Source: Oxalobacteraceae bacterium (GTDB lineage Bacteria; Pseudomonadota; Gammaproteobacteria; Burkholderiales; Burkholderiaceae_D). From it: a stretch of 64,000 nt of DNA. The DNA is taken from NCBI GenBank assembly GCA_021298975.1, contig JAJTGC010000003.1:16299-80298 (forward strand), read 5' to 3'. Below, piece by piece: positions 26,588 to 36,764 of this stretch. The position numbers were made by a program, and so were the translations under genes. The notes beneath the pieces are model-generated. The model worked only from the letters and a program-made list of their open reading frames with translations, had not been told where the DNA came from and did not search any database. Every line of letters begins with the position of its first letter. Position 1 is the stretch's first letter.

Positions 26588-27763
26588 TCATTGGGCTGTT
26601 GCGAAGAGAGCGCCACTGTTTTCCGTGACGCGCCACACCACATCCTGATCCACTGAGTACAACTTGCAGGGCAGCTTGCTGTTTTTCTGGCAGGCTGCGA
26701 GGGCGCGTGATGGTGGGTCGTCACCGTCTTCAGCCCAGCTCCAGGCACCTGATGCAGACAGGGCAAAGGCACGTGGTAATGACTGGCTCAGATAATGCCG
26801 ATAGGCCGCGCGTCCCGTTTCCGTCAGGTGGGGAACGGCATCGGCATTGTCATTCGCTGCAAATCCACTTGCCGGAAGGCGTTCTGTTTCACCAATCAGC
26901 GTGTTGATATCGGTTGGCAGGCCTATGCGCTGCAGAAAGCGTTCAGTTGCCGGCCACCAGACCGGAATGCCATCGCGGCTGCTGACCAGGCCGTGTGCAT
27001 CTGATTTGAAGCGACCAAAGGCGATGAGTTGTGACGATCCGCCGGCTGACTGGTAAGCGGTCTGCAAGCGTTGTGCCAGCGAAGGGTCAAAGTAGCTGTC
27101 ATTCTCGCCATAGAACCAGAGGCTGGGCAGTGATGTTCTGCTGCCATAACTGCGAAAAGCCGTAACCAGGGCGGATTGCCAGTCGCAGTAATGACCGTCG
27201 ATACGCAGTCCACCTGCAAAATTGAGCAAGCCGCGCACGCCGGGAAACTGCCGTGTACCGAAGGCCATGGTAGCCAGCCCGCCATAGGATTGACCGGCAA
27301 CGATGACTCGGTCATGGTCTACCCAGGATAGTTTTGTCAGTGCGCGCAGGGCGGCTTCGATATCATCGGCCTGCACCATGCCGTTGTCATGCATGTTGCA
27401 ACCGTAGTCGCTGTAGATGCCTTCGGATTTCGAAAAACCCTTGCGCATCGGGACGGCTACGGCATACCCCCGTCTGACAAATTCCCGGCCCATGGCGAGA
27501 AAGCGATCTCTCTTTTGTGCTGAAGGTTTGCCACGCTCCTTGCCATGGTTCATCAGCAGCAAAGGGAAGGGACCTTGGCCCGGCGGTTTGTAGAGCGTGG
27601 TTTCAAATTGCAGCTTCTTGCCATTTTCGGTGACTGGCAACATGAGCACATGCTCGTTGATGGACGCATCAAGGGTCTGCGCGTGTGATTGTTGTGTGAA
27701 CCAGGCGAGGATGGTGAGGACGAATAGAAATTGAACAAAGACAAGATACGGACGACGGTTCAT
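26588..27763 (-). CDS. Exported alpha/beta hydrolase of the dienelactone hydrolase type
   Basis: A 391-residue protein with a signal peptide (FVLTILAWFTQQSHA) that should act in the periplasm or outside. The nucleophile elbow GQSYGG puts the catalytic Ser at residue 159; the acid is probably in YGENDSYF and the histidine in SDAHG. The first 70 residues include a beta-rich lead with PLLLMNHGKERGKP, the oxyanion region of this fold. The substrate is not evident. A C-terminal extension of about 80 residues with two cysteines is not part of the core fold. It converges exactly with tadD. Confidence 0.75.
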   Translation of the reverse strand: MNRRPYLVFVQFLFVLTILAWFTQQSHAQTLDASINEHVLMLPVTENGKKLQFETTLYKPPGQGPFPLLLMNHGKERGKPSAQKRDRFLAMGREFVRRGYAVAVPMRKGFSKSEGIYSDYGCNMHDNGMVQADDIEAALRALTKLSWVDHDRVIVAGQSYGGLATMAFGTRQFPGVRGLLNFAGGLRIDGHYCDWQSALVTAFRSYGSRTSLPSLWFYGENDSYFDPSLAQRLQTAYQSAGGSSQLIAFGRFKSDAHGLVSSRDGIPVWWPATERFLQRIGLPTDINTLIGETERLPASGFAANDNADAVPHLTETGRAAYRHYLSQSLPRAFALSASGAWSWAEDGDDPPSRALAACQKNSKLPCKLYSVDQDVVWRVTENSGALFATAQ

Positions 27764-27939
27764 GAGATCTTCTCGATGAGCAAATAAGGCTCATTCTAAA
27801 GATCGCGTTGCCAGCACTCAATGACTTAAAGAATAACTTCCGTGACTGATTGTGGAAATTGAAATTCTGTCACATGAGCGCTGGCCCATCGTCATGCGGG
27901 TGCTTCAGGATCAGGTAGGTATCTTGACCTGCAATGCAA

Positions 27940-30255
27940 TCACTCGACCATCTCCAGTTGCGTTGCCTTCATGCGCGATGCCAAGAGCTTGCCCTTGCGG
28001 GCGCGCTTGCCGAAGTGATGCGCCAGATCGGTACCACTGAGCGTGCTTTCCTGCGGCTTGCCACTGCGCGCATTGATGCCGAGAATACGCACTCCTTTTT
28101 TCGAGATCGGTTGCGCTGCCAGTAGCTTTTCATTGTCATCGAGATCCATCAACGTCACACCGCGCCCACCGCTGGCTTGTGTCTTGATCTCATCCATGCC
28201 AAAAACCAGCAGACGTCCTTTTTCGGACAGGCAGGCCAGCGCGCTGGCTTGTTTACCTATGATGACGGGCATGACGGGTTCGTCGCCTTGGTCCATGCTC
28301 ATGAAGGATTTACCGCCTTTTTGGCGGCTGATCATGTCGCCGACTTTGGCAGCAAATCCAAAGCCCCCGGTTGATGCCAGCAGCAGCGGTGTTTCCGGTG
28401 TGCCGGCGAAGTAATGGACAAGGCGCGTGCCGGCTTCTATTTCCACCAGCGTTGTCATGGGTACCCCATCCCCCCGCGCTCCGGGCAATTGTGCTACCGA
28501 GACGGAATACACGCGGCCATTGGAACCAAACGCGAGTACATGATCGGTGGTGCGGCATTCAAAGGTCGAATACAGGCTGTCGCCGGCCTTGAAGCTGAAC
28601 TGTTGGGCATCATGTCCGTGACTCTGACGGGCGCGTACCCAGCCTTTCTGCGAAATGATGACAGTCACCGGTTCATCAATGATCTTGATTTCTGCAACGG
28701 CTTTCTCCGCTGCTTTGATCAGAGTGCGGCGTGCATCACCGTATTGTTTTGCATCGGCCTCGATTTCCTTGACGATGAGTTTTTTCATCGAGGCGGGGTT
28801 ATCGAGGAGCTCCTGGAGTGTGGATTTTTCCTTGCGCAGCTCAGCCAGTTCTTGCTGTACCTTGATGGCTTCCAGTCGAGCGAGCTGGCGCAGACGAATT
28901 TCCAGAATGTCTTCGGCCTGTCGCTCGGACAGCTTGAAGGCCGCCATGAGCGCAGACTTGGGCTCATCGGACTCGCGAATGATCTTGATGACCTTGTCGA
29001 TATTGAGTAGTACCGCTTCACGGCCTTCCAAAATATGAATGCGATCATTTACTTTGGCGAGCCGGTGCTGGGTACGACGAGTGACGGTACCAAAGCGGAA
29101 CGCGATCCATTCGCGCAGAATGTCACCCAGACCTTTCTGACGTGGCTTGCCATCGTTACCGATCATCACCAGATTCACACCGACGTTGTTCTCCAGCGAG
29201 GTGTGCGCCAGCAGCAGATTGCTGAACTCTTCCTGATCCTGATTCTTGGATTTCGGCTCGAATACCAAACGCACCGGCGCATCGCGGCCGGATTCGTCGC
29301 GCACCGTATCAAGCACGGCAAGAATGGCTTGTTTGTTGGCCATCTGGTCGGGTGACAGGCTTTTTTTACCCAGTTTGATTTTGGGATTGGTGAGCTCTTC
29401 GATTTCTTCCAGAATTTTTTGTGATGAGGCGCCAGGCGGCAGCTCGGTGACCACCAACTGCCACTGACCTCGGGCGAGTTCTTCAATTTTCCAGCGCGCG
29501 CGTACTTTGATGCTGCCGCGTCCATTCTGATAAATCTCGCTGACCGTGTCGTCGAGCGTGATGATCTGGCCACCACCGGGGAAATCCGGGCCGGGGATCA
29601 GCGCCATCAGTTCATCATGCGAGAGCTTGGGATTTTTGATGAGTGCCACGGCAGCTTGTGCGACTTCGTGCAGATTGTGCGAGGGTATTTCAGTCGCCAG
29701 ACCCACTGCGATGCCGGAGGCGCCGTTGAGCAGTACGAAAGGCAGACGTGCCGGCAGCAGCTTGGGTTCTTCGGTCGAGCCATCATAGTTGGGCTGAAAG
29801 TCCACCGTACCCATGTCGATTTCATCAAGCAGCAGGCGCGAGATGGGTGTCAGGCGCGCCTCGGTGTAGCGCATGGCGGCAGCACCATCGCCATCGCGCG
29901 AACCGAAATTACCGTGACCATCTACCAGCGGATAGCGCAGCGAAAAATTTTGTGCCATGCGCACCATGGCGTCATAGACTGACTGATCGCCATGCGGATG
30001 CAGTTTGCCCAGCACATCACCGACAACGGCGGCTGATTTGCGCGGTTTGGCAGCAGGATCAAGTCTGAGCTGATCCATGGCGTAGAGAATGCGCCGTTGT
30101 ACCGGCTTCTGACCATCGCACACATCCGGCAGTGCACGGCCTTTTACGACAGAGATGGCATAGTCAAGATAGGCGCGCTCGGCAAAGGTCGCCAGTGTCA
30201 GTGTTTCGCCACCATCATCAGCGGCGGCTTCGAAGAGATTTGTTTGATCGCTCAT
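27940..30255 (-). CDS. parC: DNA topoisomerase IV subunit A
   Basis: ParC cuts and rejoins DNA to decatenate daughter chromosomes and works as a ParC2ParE2 tetramer. The 771-residue protein shows the winged-helix domain with [20 protein letters not shown] (about 83-102) and the catalytic Tyr130 in [12 protein letters not shown]. The C-terminal part carries the beta-pinwheel repeats that ParC uses to sense DNA crossings. The residue matching E. coli ParC Ser80 is Gln91 here. It is read in the same direction as parE, but a repeat of about 200 bases lies between them. Confidence 0.96.
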   Translation of the reverse strand: MSDQTNLFEAAADDGGETLTLATFAERAYLDYAISVVKGRALPDVCDGQKPVQRRILYAMDQLRLDPAAKPRKSAAVVGDVLGKLHPHGDQSVYDAMVRMAQNFSLRYPLVDGHGNFGSRDGDGAAAMRYTEARLTPISRLLLDEIDMGTVDFQPNYDGSTEEPKLLPARLPFVLLNGASGIAVGLATEIPSHNLHEVAQAAVALIKNPKLSHDELMALIPGPDFPGGGQIITLDDTVSEIYQNGRGSIKVRARWKIEELARGQWQLVVTELPPGASSQKILEEIEELTNPKIKLGKKSLSPDQMANKQAILAVLDTVRDESGRDAPVRLVFEPKSKNQDQEEFSNLLLAHTSLENNVGVNLVMIGNDGKPRQKGLGDILREWIAFRFGTVTRRTQHRLAKVNDRIHILEGREAVLLNIDKVIKIIRESDEPKSALMAAFKLSERQAEDILEIRLRQLARLEAIKVQQELAELRKEKSTLQELLDNPASMKKLIVKEIEADAKQYGDARRTLIKAAEKAVAEIKIIDEPVTVIISQKGWVRARQSHGHDAQQFSFKAGDSLYSTFECRTTDHVLAFGSNGRVYSVSVAQLPGARGDGVPMTTLVEIEAGTRLVHYFAGTPETPLLLASTGGFGFAAKVGDMISRQKGGKSFMSMDQGDEPVMPVIIGKQASALACLSEKGRLLVFGMDEIKTQASGGRGVTLMDLDDNEKLLAAQPISKKGVRILGINARSGKPQESTLSGTDLAHHFGKRARKGKLLASRMKATQLEMVE

Positions 30256-30295
30256 GGGTACGTACTTATTTCAATGATCTTTGTCTTGCAGCGAT

Positions 30296-30495
30296 GGATC
30301 CCAGCTTGCGCTGGGATGACGGTGTTAAGAATGGCTGTCTGGGGTCCATGATCGATCCGTCGAAAATCCAGCCAAGCAAGAAGACTTAAATGTTCGCAAA
30401 AATCCTGTGCAATCCAGTCAGAAAAACCGCTCATCAGTGTTCGGTGGCGCATGACTTCCAATGTTCCGGACAGTAGTGAGCGCAAGCTGGGATCC
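30296..30495 (-). repeat. Intergenic repeat, second copy, between parE and parC
   Basis: Bases 30495 back to 30345 match 779-929 over 151 bases with about 14 mismatches and no gaps by eye. The outer ends are GGATCCCAGCTTGCGCTGGG on the left and CGCAAGCTGGGATCC on the right, that is, imperfect terminal inverted repeats of the same sequence as at the fbaA-purC copy. It occupies almost all of the 271 bases between parC and parE. No ORF of note is present. Confidence 0.82.
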
Positions 30496-30526
30496 ATGAC
30501 CGTTATGCTTTTACAGGATCTTTTCC

Positions 30527-32518
30527 TCAGATATCCGCCTCAACTTCATTACCGTGCTCTTCCAGCCAGGAACGGCGCGCTGCGGCTTCGCCTTTGCCCA
30601 TCAACATGGTAAAGCGGTCTTCCGAAGCTTTCAGGTCCAGCTCGCCGAGCGACACGGGGAGCAGGCGTCGGGTATCGGGGTTCATGGTGGTTTCCCATAA
30701 CTGTTCCGCGTTCATTTCACCCAGACCCTTGAAGCGCGCAATACTCCATGCACCGTCTTTCACGCCGTCCTTGCGCAGTTTGTCTTCGATCGCTTCCAGT
30801 TCACCGCTGTCGAGCGCGTAGATTTTTTGCGCCGGTTTTTTTCCACGTGCCGGTGCATCAACGCGATACAGGGGCGGGCGGGCGATATGGATGTGTCCGT
30901 GCTCAATCAGCTTGGGGAAATGGCGGAAGAAGAGGGTGAGCAGCAGGACCTGAATATGCGAGCCATCCACATCGGCATCCGAGAGTATGCAGACACGTCC
31001 GTAGCGCAGTCCGGATAAATCTGGATGGTCATTTTTCCCATGTGGGTCGACACCGATCGCAACGGCGATGTCGTGAATTTCGTTGTTGGCAAACAGGCGG
31101 TCTCGTTCAGTTTCCCATGAATTGAGTACCTTGCCGCGCAGCGGGAGGATGGCCTGGAATTCCTTGTCGCGCCCCATCTTGGCCGAGCCACCCGCAGAAT
31201 CACCTTCGACCAGAAAGATTTCGTTACGCGTCAAATCGGTAGATTCGCAATCGGTGAGCTTGCCAGGTAAAACCGCAACCCCTGACGATTTTTTCTTTTC
31301 TACTTTTTGGGCTGAGCGTAAACGGCTTTGTGCCTGCCGTATGACCAGTTCGGCGAGCTTTTTGCCGTAATCGACATGCTGATTCAGCCACAGATCAAGC
31401 GAGGTGCGCGAATAGCCGCCGACCAGCCGGACGGCATCGCGCGAGTTGAGACGTTCCTTGATCTGCCCCTGAAATTGCGGATCCAGTACTTTTGCCGACA
31501 ACACAAACGACGCCCGAGCAAACACATCTTCGGGCAATAACTTGACGCCCTTGGGCAGCAGCGAATGCATTTCAACAAAGCTTTTGACGGCGCCGAACAA
31601 ACCTTCGCGCAAGCCGGATTCATGGGTGCCGCCGGCCGGTGTCGGAATCAGGTTCACATAGGATTCACGCACGACATTGCCATCTTCTGTCCAGGCGACG
31701 ACCCAGGCCGCGCCTTCGCCTTCGGCGAAACCCTCAGCATCAGGGCTTGCATATTGTTCGCCTTCGAACAGAGGAATCAATGTTGCGCCACTGCCGGACT
31801 GCGACAGAGCCTCTGTCAAATAGCCGCGCAGGCCTTGCTCATATCGCCAGGTTTGCGTTTCCCCTGATTTTTCCTGCGTGAAGGTGACTTTGACGCCGGG
31901 CAGCAGCACCGCTTTGGAGCGCAGCAGTCGTTGCAGCTCGGCGACCGGAATGATGGGCGAGTCGAAGTATTTTGGATCGGGCCAGACGGTGACCCGGGTG
32001 CCGGATTTCTTGTCTTCTTTGCCAGCGGCGCGTGATTTCAGTTTTGAGGTGAGTTCGCCACCGGAGAAGGCAATCGTGTGTACGCCATTGCCTTTGTCAT
32101 CCTTGCGCCAGACGGTGATGTCGAGTCGGGAAGACAGCGCATTGGTGACGGAGACGCCAACCCCATGCAGGCCGCCGGAGAAGGCATAAGCGCCACCAGC
32201 GCCTTTGTCGAATTTGCCGCCGGCATGCAGACGGGTGAAGACGATTTCTACCGTCGGCACTTTTTCTTCCGGATGCAGGCCGACCGGGATGCCGCGACCA
32301 TCGTCTTCAACGCTGACGCTGCCATCCTTGTGCAGGGTGACGAAGATATTTTTGCCGTGATCGCCGAGCGCTTCGTCGGAGGCATTGTCAATGACCTCCT
32401 GAATGATGTGCAGCGGGTTCTCGGTGCGGGTGTACATACCCGGCCGTTGCCGGACCGGTTCGAGTCCTTTCAGGACGCGGATGGATGATTCGCTGTAATC
32501 GGATTTTTTGCTGGCCAT
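30527..32518 (-). CDS. parE: DNA topoisomerase IV subunit B
   Basis: ParE is the ATPase partner of ParC. The 663-residue protein has the GHKL ATP site (EVIDNASDEALGDHGK, then DDGRGIPVGLHPEEK and GLHGVGVSVTNALSS), the transducer domain, and the TOPRIM domain with VEGDSAGGSAKMGRD and the metal-binding DADVDGSHIQ. The C-terminal GLGEMNAEQLWETTMNPDTRRLL is also conserved. Its start is an ATG followed by ASKKSDYSESSI. parC follows downstream after the repeat described above. Confidence 0.96.
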   Translation of the reverse strand: MASKKSDYSESSIRVLKGLEPVRQRPGMYTRTENPLHIIQEVIDNASDEALGDHGKNIFVTLHKDGSVSVEDDGRGIPVGLHPEEKVPTVEIVFTRLHAGGKFDKGAGGAYAFSGGLHGVGVSVTNALSSRLDITVWRKDDKGNGVHTIAFSGGELTSKLKSRAAGKEDKKSGTRVTVWPDPKYFDSPIIPVAELQRLLRSKAVLLPGVKVTFTQEKSGETQTWRYEQGLRGYLTEALSQSGSGATLIPLFEGEQYASPDAEGFAEGEGAAWVVAWTEDGNVVRESYVNLIPTPAGGTHESGLREGLFGAVKSFVEMHSLLPKGVKLLPEDVFARASFVLSAKVLDPQFQGQIKERLNSRDAVRLVGGYSRTSLDLWLNQHVDYGKKLAELVIRQAQSRLRSAQKVEKKKSSGVAVLPGKLTDCESTDLTRNEIFLVEGDSAGGSAKMGRDKEFQAILPLRGKVLNSWETERDRLFANNEIHDIAVAIGVDPHGKNDHPDLSGLRYGRVCILSDADVDGSHIQVLLLTLFFRHFPKLIEHGHIHIARPPLYRVDAPARGKKPAQKIYALDSGELEAIEDKLRKDGVKDGAWSIARFKGLGEMNAEQLWETTMNPDTRRLLPVSLGELDLKASEDRFTMLMGKGEAAARRSWLEEHGNEVEADI

Positions 32519-32640
32519 GCGACGCGTGTGTGTGATTGAAGGCGGTGAGTCTGGAGGGCGTCACGCGTGACGCTCCCGAAGACAAAGTGGGTGCATTCTA
32601 ATGAAATTTCCGACAGAGGGGCGTACGGCGGCAGAAAAAT

Positions 32641-33810
32641 CTATTTCGACAGCATCTGCATCGCGCGTTCCAGACCATCCATGGTGATCGGGTACATGCG
32701 ATCGCTCATCAGCTGCCGAATGATGGCGATCGACTGCCGGTACTGCCACAAGGCCTCGGGTTCCGGATTGAGCCATACGCATTTCGGAAATTGCTGGGCG
32801 AAGCGCTGCAGCCAGACGGCGCCGGCTTCTTCATTGTGATATTCGACCGAACCACCGGCCTGGACGATCTCGTAGGGGCTCATGGTGGCGTCGCCGACGA
32901 AGATGACTTTGGTATCCGGTGGATACTTGCGCAGTACGTCCCAGCTGGCAAAACGTTCTGCATGCCGGCGCCGGTTGTTTTTCCACAGTGTCTCGTACAG
33001 GCAGTTGTGGAAGTAGAAAAACTCCATGTTCTTGAATTCGGTTTTCGCAGCAGAGAACAATTCCTCGACACGCGCGATATGGTCATCCATCGTACCGCCC
33101 ACGTCCATGAGCATCAGCACTTTGACTTTGTTTTTGCGCTCGGGCTGCATTTTGATATCCAGCCAGCCGGCGTTGTTGGCAGTGGCGCGGATGGTGTCAT
33201 CGAGCGCCAGTTCATCCTGTGCGCCTTCACGCGCGAACTTGCGCAGGCGACGCAGGGCGACCTTGATGTTGCGTGTACCCAGTTCGCGTTCGCTGTCATA
33301 GTCGCGATAGGTGCGCGCTTCCCACACCTTGACAGCACTGCGATTGCCACCTTCGCCACCGATGCGGATGCCCTCGGGATTCTGTCCGCCATGGCCAAAG
33401 GGTGATGTACCCCCGGTACCGATCCATTTGTTACCACCTTCATGGCGGCCTTTTTGTTCGTCCAGTAGTTCTTTCAGTCTGTCCATCAGCTTGTCGTAGC
33501 CGAATTTTTCGAGCGCGGCTTTTTGCTCTGGTGTGAGCTCGCGCTCCAGGCGTTTTATCAGCCAATCGAGCGGAATGTCCGGGTTCTTTTCGAACAGGGT
33601 TTCGATGCCGTGAAAATAGGCGCCAAAAGCTTTGTCGAATTTATCGAAATTGGTCTCGTCCTTGACCAGCGTGATGCGCGACAGGTAGTAGAAATCATCC
33701 AGCGAGGGCGCGATCACCTGCTTCTCCAGCGCTTCAAGAAGCACCAGAAACTCATTGATGGAGACCGGGATTTTCGCGCGCTTGAGCGTGAAAAAAAAGT
33801 CGATCAGCAT
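32641..33810 (-). CDS. CoxE-like vWA-domain protein
   Basis: A 389-residue protein whose C-terminal part is a von Willebrand factor A-like domain. The metal-site motif is degenerate: VLMLMDVGGTMDDH near residue 229 in place of DxSxS, a form that occurs in this family. It lies eight bases after the MoxR-type ATPase gene on the same strand. Such MoxR/vWA pairs act as chaperones that insert metals or cofactors, or remodel complexes; the client here is unknown. Two small cytochrome c genes begin just beyond the ATPase gene on the other strand. Confidence 0.85.
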   Translation of the reverse strand: MLIDFFFTLKRAKIPVSINEFLVLLEALEKQVIAPSLDDFYYLSRITLVKDETNFDKFDKAFGAYFHGIETLFEKNPDIPLDWLIKRLERELTPEQKAALEKFGYDKLMDRLKELLDEQKGRHEGGNKWIGTGGTSPFGHGGQNPEGIRIGGEGGNRSAVKVWEARTYRDYDSERELGTRNIKVALRRLRKFAREGAQDELALDDTIRATANNAGWLDIKMQPERKNKVKVLMLMDVGGTMDDHIARVEELFSAAKTEFKNMEFFYFHNCLYETLWKNNRRRHAERFASWDVLRKYPPDTKVIFVGDATMSPYEIVQAGGSVEYHNEEAGAVWLQRFAQQFPKCVWLNPEPEALWQYRQSIAIIRQLMSDRMYPITMDGLERAMQMLSK

Positions 33811-33818
33811 GCGGTGGT

Positions 33819-34673
33819 TTAGCGGTTATTGCGCGACATGAAGACCAGTCGCTCAAAGAGATGCACATCCTGCTCATTTTTCAGCAGGGCGCCATGCAGT
33901 GGCGGCACGATGGCTTTCTGATCCTGGCTGCGCAAGGCTTCTGGTGGTATGTCTTCCGCCAGCAGCAGCTTGAGCCAGTCCAGCAACTCGGAGGTGGATG
34001 GTTTTTTCTTCAGACCCGGTACTTCACGCAGCTGATAGAAAGTTTCCAGCGCCTGCGCCAGCAGATCTTTCTTGAGTGTGGGGAAATGCACATCAACGAT
34101 CTGCTGCATCGTCTCTGCATCGGGGAATTTGATGTAGTGGAAGAAGCATCGACGCAGGAAAGCATCCGGCAGTTCTTTTTCATTATTTGACGTGATGATC
34201 ACCAGCGGTCGGTGCTTGGCGCGCACCATTTCGCGGGTTTCATAGACATAGAACTCCATCCGGTCGATCTCGCGCAGCAGATCGTTGGGAAATTCAATGT
34301 CGGCCTTGTCGATCTCGTCGATCAGCAGCACCACGGGCTCATCCGCGGTGAAGGCCTGCCAGAGTACGCCGCGCACGATGTAGTTCTGAATATCCCGTAC
34401 CCGCTCGTCGCCGAGCTGGGAATCACGCAGTCGGGAGACGGCATCGTACTCATACAAACCCTGCTGGGCTTTGGTCGTCGATTTAATGTGCCATTGCAAA
34501 AGTGGCATCTTTAGCGCGGCGGCCACTTCCTCGGCCAGCATGGTCTTGCCAGTACCGGGTTCACCCTTGATGAGCAGGGGACGTTGCAGGGTCAGAGCGG
34601 CATTGACCGCCAGTTTCAGGTCGCTGGTGGCGACATATTGCTCGGAACCTTCGAAGCGCAGGGGTTTGTTCAT
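33819..34673 (-). CDS. MoxR-family AAA+ ATPase
   Basis: A 284-residue cytoplasmic AAA+ protein. Walker A is GEPGTGKTMLAEEVA at about residues 37-51, Walker B is VVLLIDEIDKAD, and the sensor region is PLVIITSNNEKELPDAFLRRC. It resembles the MoxR group that pairs with vWA proteins, as here. It is transcribed divergently from the cytochrome c genes, with about 220 bases between the two starts. Confidence 0.9.
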   Translation of the reverse strand: MNKPLRFEGSEQYVATSDLKLAVNAALTLQRPLLIKGEPGTGKTMLAEEVAAALKMPLLQWHIKSTTKAQQGLYEYDAVSRLRDSQLGDERVRDIQNYIVRGVLWQAFTADEPVVLLIDEIDKADIEFPNDLLREIDRMEFYVYETREMVRAKHRPLVIITSNNEKELPDAFLRRCFFHYIKFPDAETMQQIVDVHFPTLKKDLLAQALETFYQLREVPGLKKKPSTSELLDWLKLLLAEDIPPEALRSQDQKAIVPPLHGALLKNEQDVHLFERLVFMSRNNR

Positions 34674-34894
34674 TGGACTGATCAGTCATGGAAAATAAGC
34701 TTGAGTATAAACGACTGAAAGTGCGGAGGTCGTTCGTCCTGGTCGATTAATCTGGCCCAATGTTAGACTCGACTGTCCTGAATCGGTTAAAATTGCGTGC
34801 GATTTTTAGTGACAGACAGGCACCATTTTATGCAGCAGCGCAGCCTGTATCTGTCCGCAACGGTTCTGTTTTTGAATAACCCCACCCCGCTATC

Positions 34895-35215
34895 ATGAAA
34901 AAACTTTTTGTTCTTATCGCGCTGGCCTCGCTCGCTCAGGTGTCGGCCGCCGCCGATGTCAAAGGCGACGTATCTGCAGCCAAAAACAAGGTGGCTATGT
35001 GTATCGGCTGCCACGGCATTCCCGGCTACAAAGCCTCTTTTCCCGAAGTCTACCGCGTGCCCATGTTGGGCGGTCAGTCGGAGAAGTACATCGCTGCCGC
35101 ACTGATTGCTTATAAAAAAGGCGAGCGCAAGCACCCGACGATGGCAGGCATTGCCGCCGGTCTGTCCGATCAGGACATCGCCGATCTCGCTGCCTATTAC
35201 GCCCAGCAGAAATAA
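34895..35215 (+). CDS. Small class I cytochrome c
   Basis: A 106-residue periplasmic electron carrier with a signal peptide (MKKLFVLIALASLAQVSAAA), one heme-binding CIGCH at about residues 36-40 and a likely axial Met in HPTMAGIAAGLSDQDIADLAAYYAQ. This is the c553/c5-like pattern. It starts 12 bases before a second similar cytochrome gene, so they are one transcript. Which oxidase or reductase it serves is not shown by the sequence. Confidence 0.9.
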   Translation: MKKLFVLIALASLAQVSAAADVKGDVSAAKNKVAMCIGCHGIPGYKASFPEVYRVPMLGGQSEKYIAAALIAYKKGERKHPTMAGIAAGLSDQDIADLAAYYAQQK

Positions 35216-35227
35216 CCGGAGCCCCTC

Positions 35228-35566
35228 ATGAAAAAGCTATTTGCATTCCTGGCCCTGGCGCTGTCGATGAACGCGTTTGCGGGCAATGTTGAAGCGGGCA
35301 AGGTCGCCGCCCAAAAATACAATTGCGCTTCCTGCCACGGCGCTGATTTCAACAGCCCGATTGATCCCAGCTATCCCAAGCTGGCCGGCCAACACGCCGA
35401 CTACATTGAGCATGCGCTCGTCGCTTATCAGCGCGGCGGTAATGGCGCCAATGGCCGCGGTAACGCGATCATGGGCGGTATGGCCAAGCCGCTGTCGAAA
35501 AAAGAAATCAGCGACATTTCAGCGTATCTGGCAAGCCTGCCCGGCTCGCTGATCGTTCGTAAATAA
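35228..35566 (+). CDS. Small class I cytochrome c
   Basis: A 112-residue partner of the preceding gene, with a signal peptide ending NAFA, one CASCH heme site at about residues 35-39 and an axial Met near AIMGGMAKPLSKKEISDISAYLASL. The two proteins share spacing and C-terminal pattern and likely arose by duplication. A strong intrinsic terminator follows 20 bases after the stop codon. Confidence 0.9.
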   Translation: MKKLFAFLALALSMNAFAGNVEAGKVAAQKYNCASCHGADFNSPIDPSYPKLAGQHADYIEHALVAYQRGGNGANGRGNAIMGGMAKPLSKKEISDISAYLASLPGSLIVRK

Positions 35567-35588
35567 GCGTTTGACAGGTTGTACAGGA

Positions 35589-35612
35589 AGCCGCGTACCG
35601 CGCGGCTTTTTT
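35589..35612 (+). terminator. Intrinsic terminator of the cytochrome c pair
   Basis: AGCCGCG and CGCGGCT form a 7-base stem with a 5-base loop, followed by a run of T. It overlaps the last codon of the DUF1841 gene on the other strand. Confidence 0.85.
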
Positions 35613-36042
35613 ATTGGCCGGCGCGTTGCCGTATGCAGTGAATATAGGCCTCGCCATCGGGCGGTGTGCCGTTGCGCTGAGCGCTCCACAGCATTTCACC
35701 CAGACATTCCATGATCTGATGATGCGCCTCATGCGCTGAACCGAGTCGCCGGATCAGCGTGTCGCAGGCGTCACGTATGCCCGGTGGCTGATCGACCGAA
35801 ATCTGTTCGTGTATGGAGAGGTGCATGGACAAATGCAGGAAGGGGTTGCTGCGTCCCTGATCGATGCTGTAGTCCTTCTCCAGAGCGCGCTCGGTATCGG
35901 CCAGATCGTTTTCGTATTCCGGATGTTGCAGTATCCAGTCGTGTGCGATCGCTTCGAGCGGCGTCAGTACCTCGCCACTTGTGGATTTTTTCCAGGTGTT
36001 GCAGAAGAACTGACGGACTTCGTCTTTGCTGGGGTTGAACAT
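35611..36042 (-). CDS. DUF1841 family protein
   Basis: A 143-residue protein of a family of unknown function common in beta- and gammaproteobacteria. The sequence opens MFNPSKDEVRQFFCNTW, then has LTPLEAIAHDWILQHPEY, NPFLHLSMHLSIHEQISVDQPPGI and HQIMECLGEMLW, all as expected for DUF1841; the conserved histidines suggest metal binding, but this is not established. It shares a strand with nth and rsxB and may be the last gene of that group, about 70 bases after nth. Confidence 0.88.
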   Translation of the reverse strand: MFNPSKDEVRQFFCNTWKKSTSGEVLTPLEAIAHDWILQHPEYENDLADTERALEKDYSIDQGRSNPFLHLSMHLSIHEQISVDQPPGIRDACDTLIRRLGSAHEAHHQIMECLGEMLWSAQRNGTPPDGEAYIHCIRQRAGQ

Positions 36043-36113
36043 GCTTTGTGTATTGGATCCAGTGGCGTTCGTGGTTCAACAGCTGACTTTCATATCGGGA
36101 AATACGGTGCTAA

Positions 36114-36764
36114 TCAGACCGCTTTCTCCGGTTGGGGCGTTTTCTGTCTGAACTCGCACAAATCGGCAATCAGGCAATTCCAGCACTGCGGGCTGCGCGC
36201 GGTACAAGTATAGCGACCATGCAGTATCAGCCAGTGATGGGCATCCATCAGGTACTCTGATGGCACGAACTTCATGAGTTTTTGCTCGACAATGTCAACG
36301 TTCTTGCCGGGTGCAATGCCGGTACGATTGGAAACGCGGAAGATATGCGTGTCGACTGCCATCGCTGGTACGCCGAATGCCGTGTTGAGTACAACATTCG
36401 CCGTCTTGCGACCCACGCCGGGCAGGGCTTGCAGTGCCTCGCGATCACGCGGCACTTCACCGCCATGCTGCTCGAGCAGCATGCGGCAGGTTTCGATCAC
36501 GTTCTTTGCTTTGTTGCGATACAAGCCTATGGTTTGCACATACGGGATCAAACCTTCGACGCCCAGCGCATGAATGGCCGCCGGTGTGCTCGCCACCGGA
36601 TAAAGCTGTCGCGTTGCCTTGTTGACTGAAACGTCCGTGGCTTGTGCCGACAGGATCACGGCGATCAGCAACTCGAAAGGTGTGGTGTATTCCAGCTCGG
36701 TTGTGGGATGCGGATTCGCTGCTTTGAGTCGCGCAAAAATCTCGCGGCGTTTTTCAGGGTTCAT
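36114..36764 (-). CDS. nth: Endonuclease III
   Basis: A DNA glycosylase and AP lyase that removes oxidised pyrimidines. The 216-residue protein carries the helix-hairpin-helix [14 protein letters not shown] with catalytic Lys120, the catalytic Asp138 in VDTHIFRV, and the 4Fe-4S loop with Cys at 187, 194, 197 and 203. Its start overlaps the end of rsxB by four bases, so the two are translated together. Confidence 0.96.
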   Translation of the reverse strand: MNPEKRREIFARLKAANPHPTTELEYTTPFELLIAVILSAQATDVSVNKATRQLYPVASTPAAIHALGVEGLIPYVQTIGLYRNKAKNVIETCRMLLEQHGGEVPRDREALQALPGVGRKTANVVLNTAFGVPAMAVDTHIFRVSNRTGIAPGKNVDIVEQKLMKFVPSEYLMDAHHWLILHGRYTCTARSPQCWNCLIADLCEFRQKTPQPEKAV

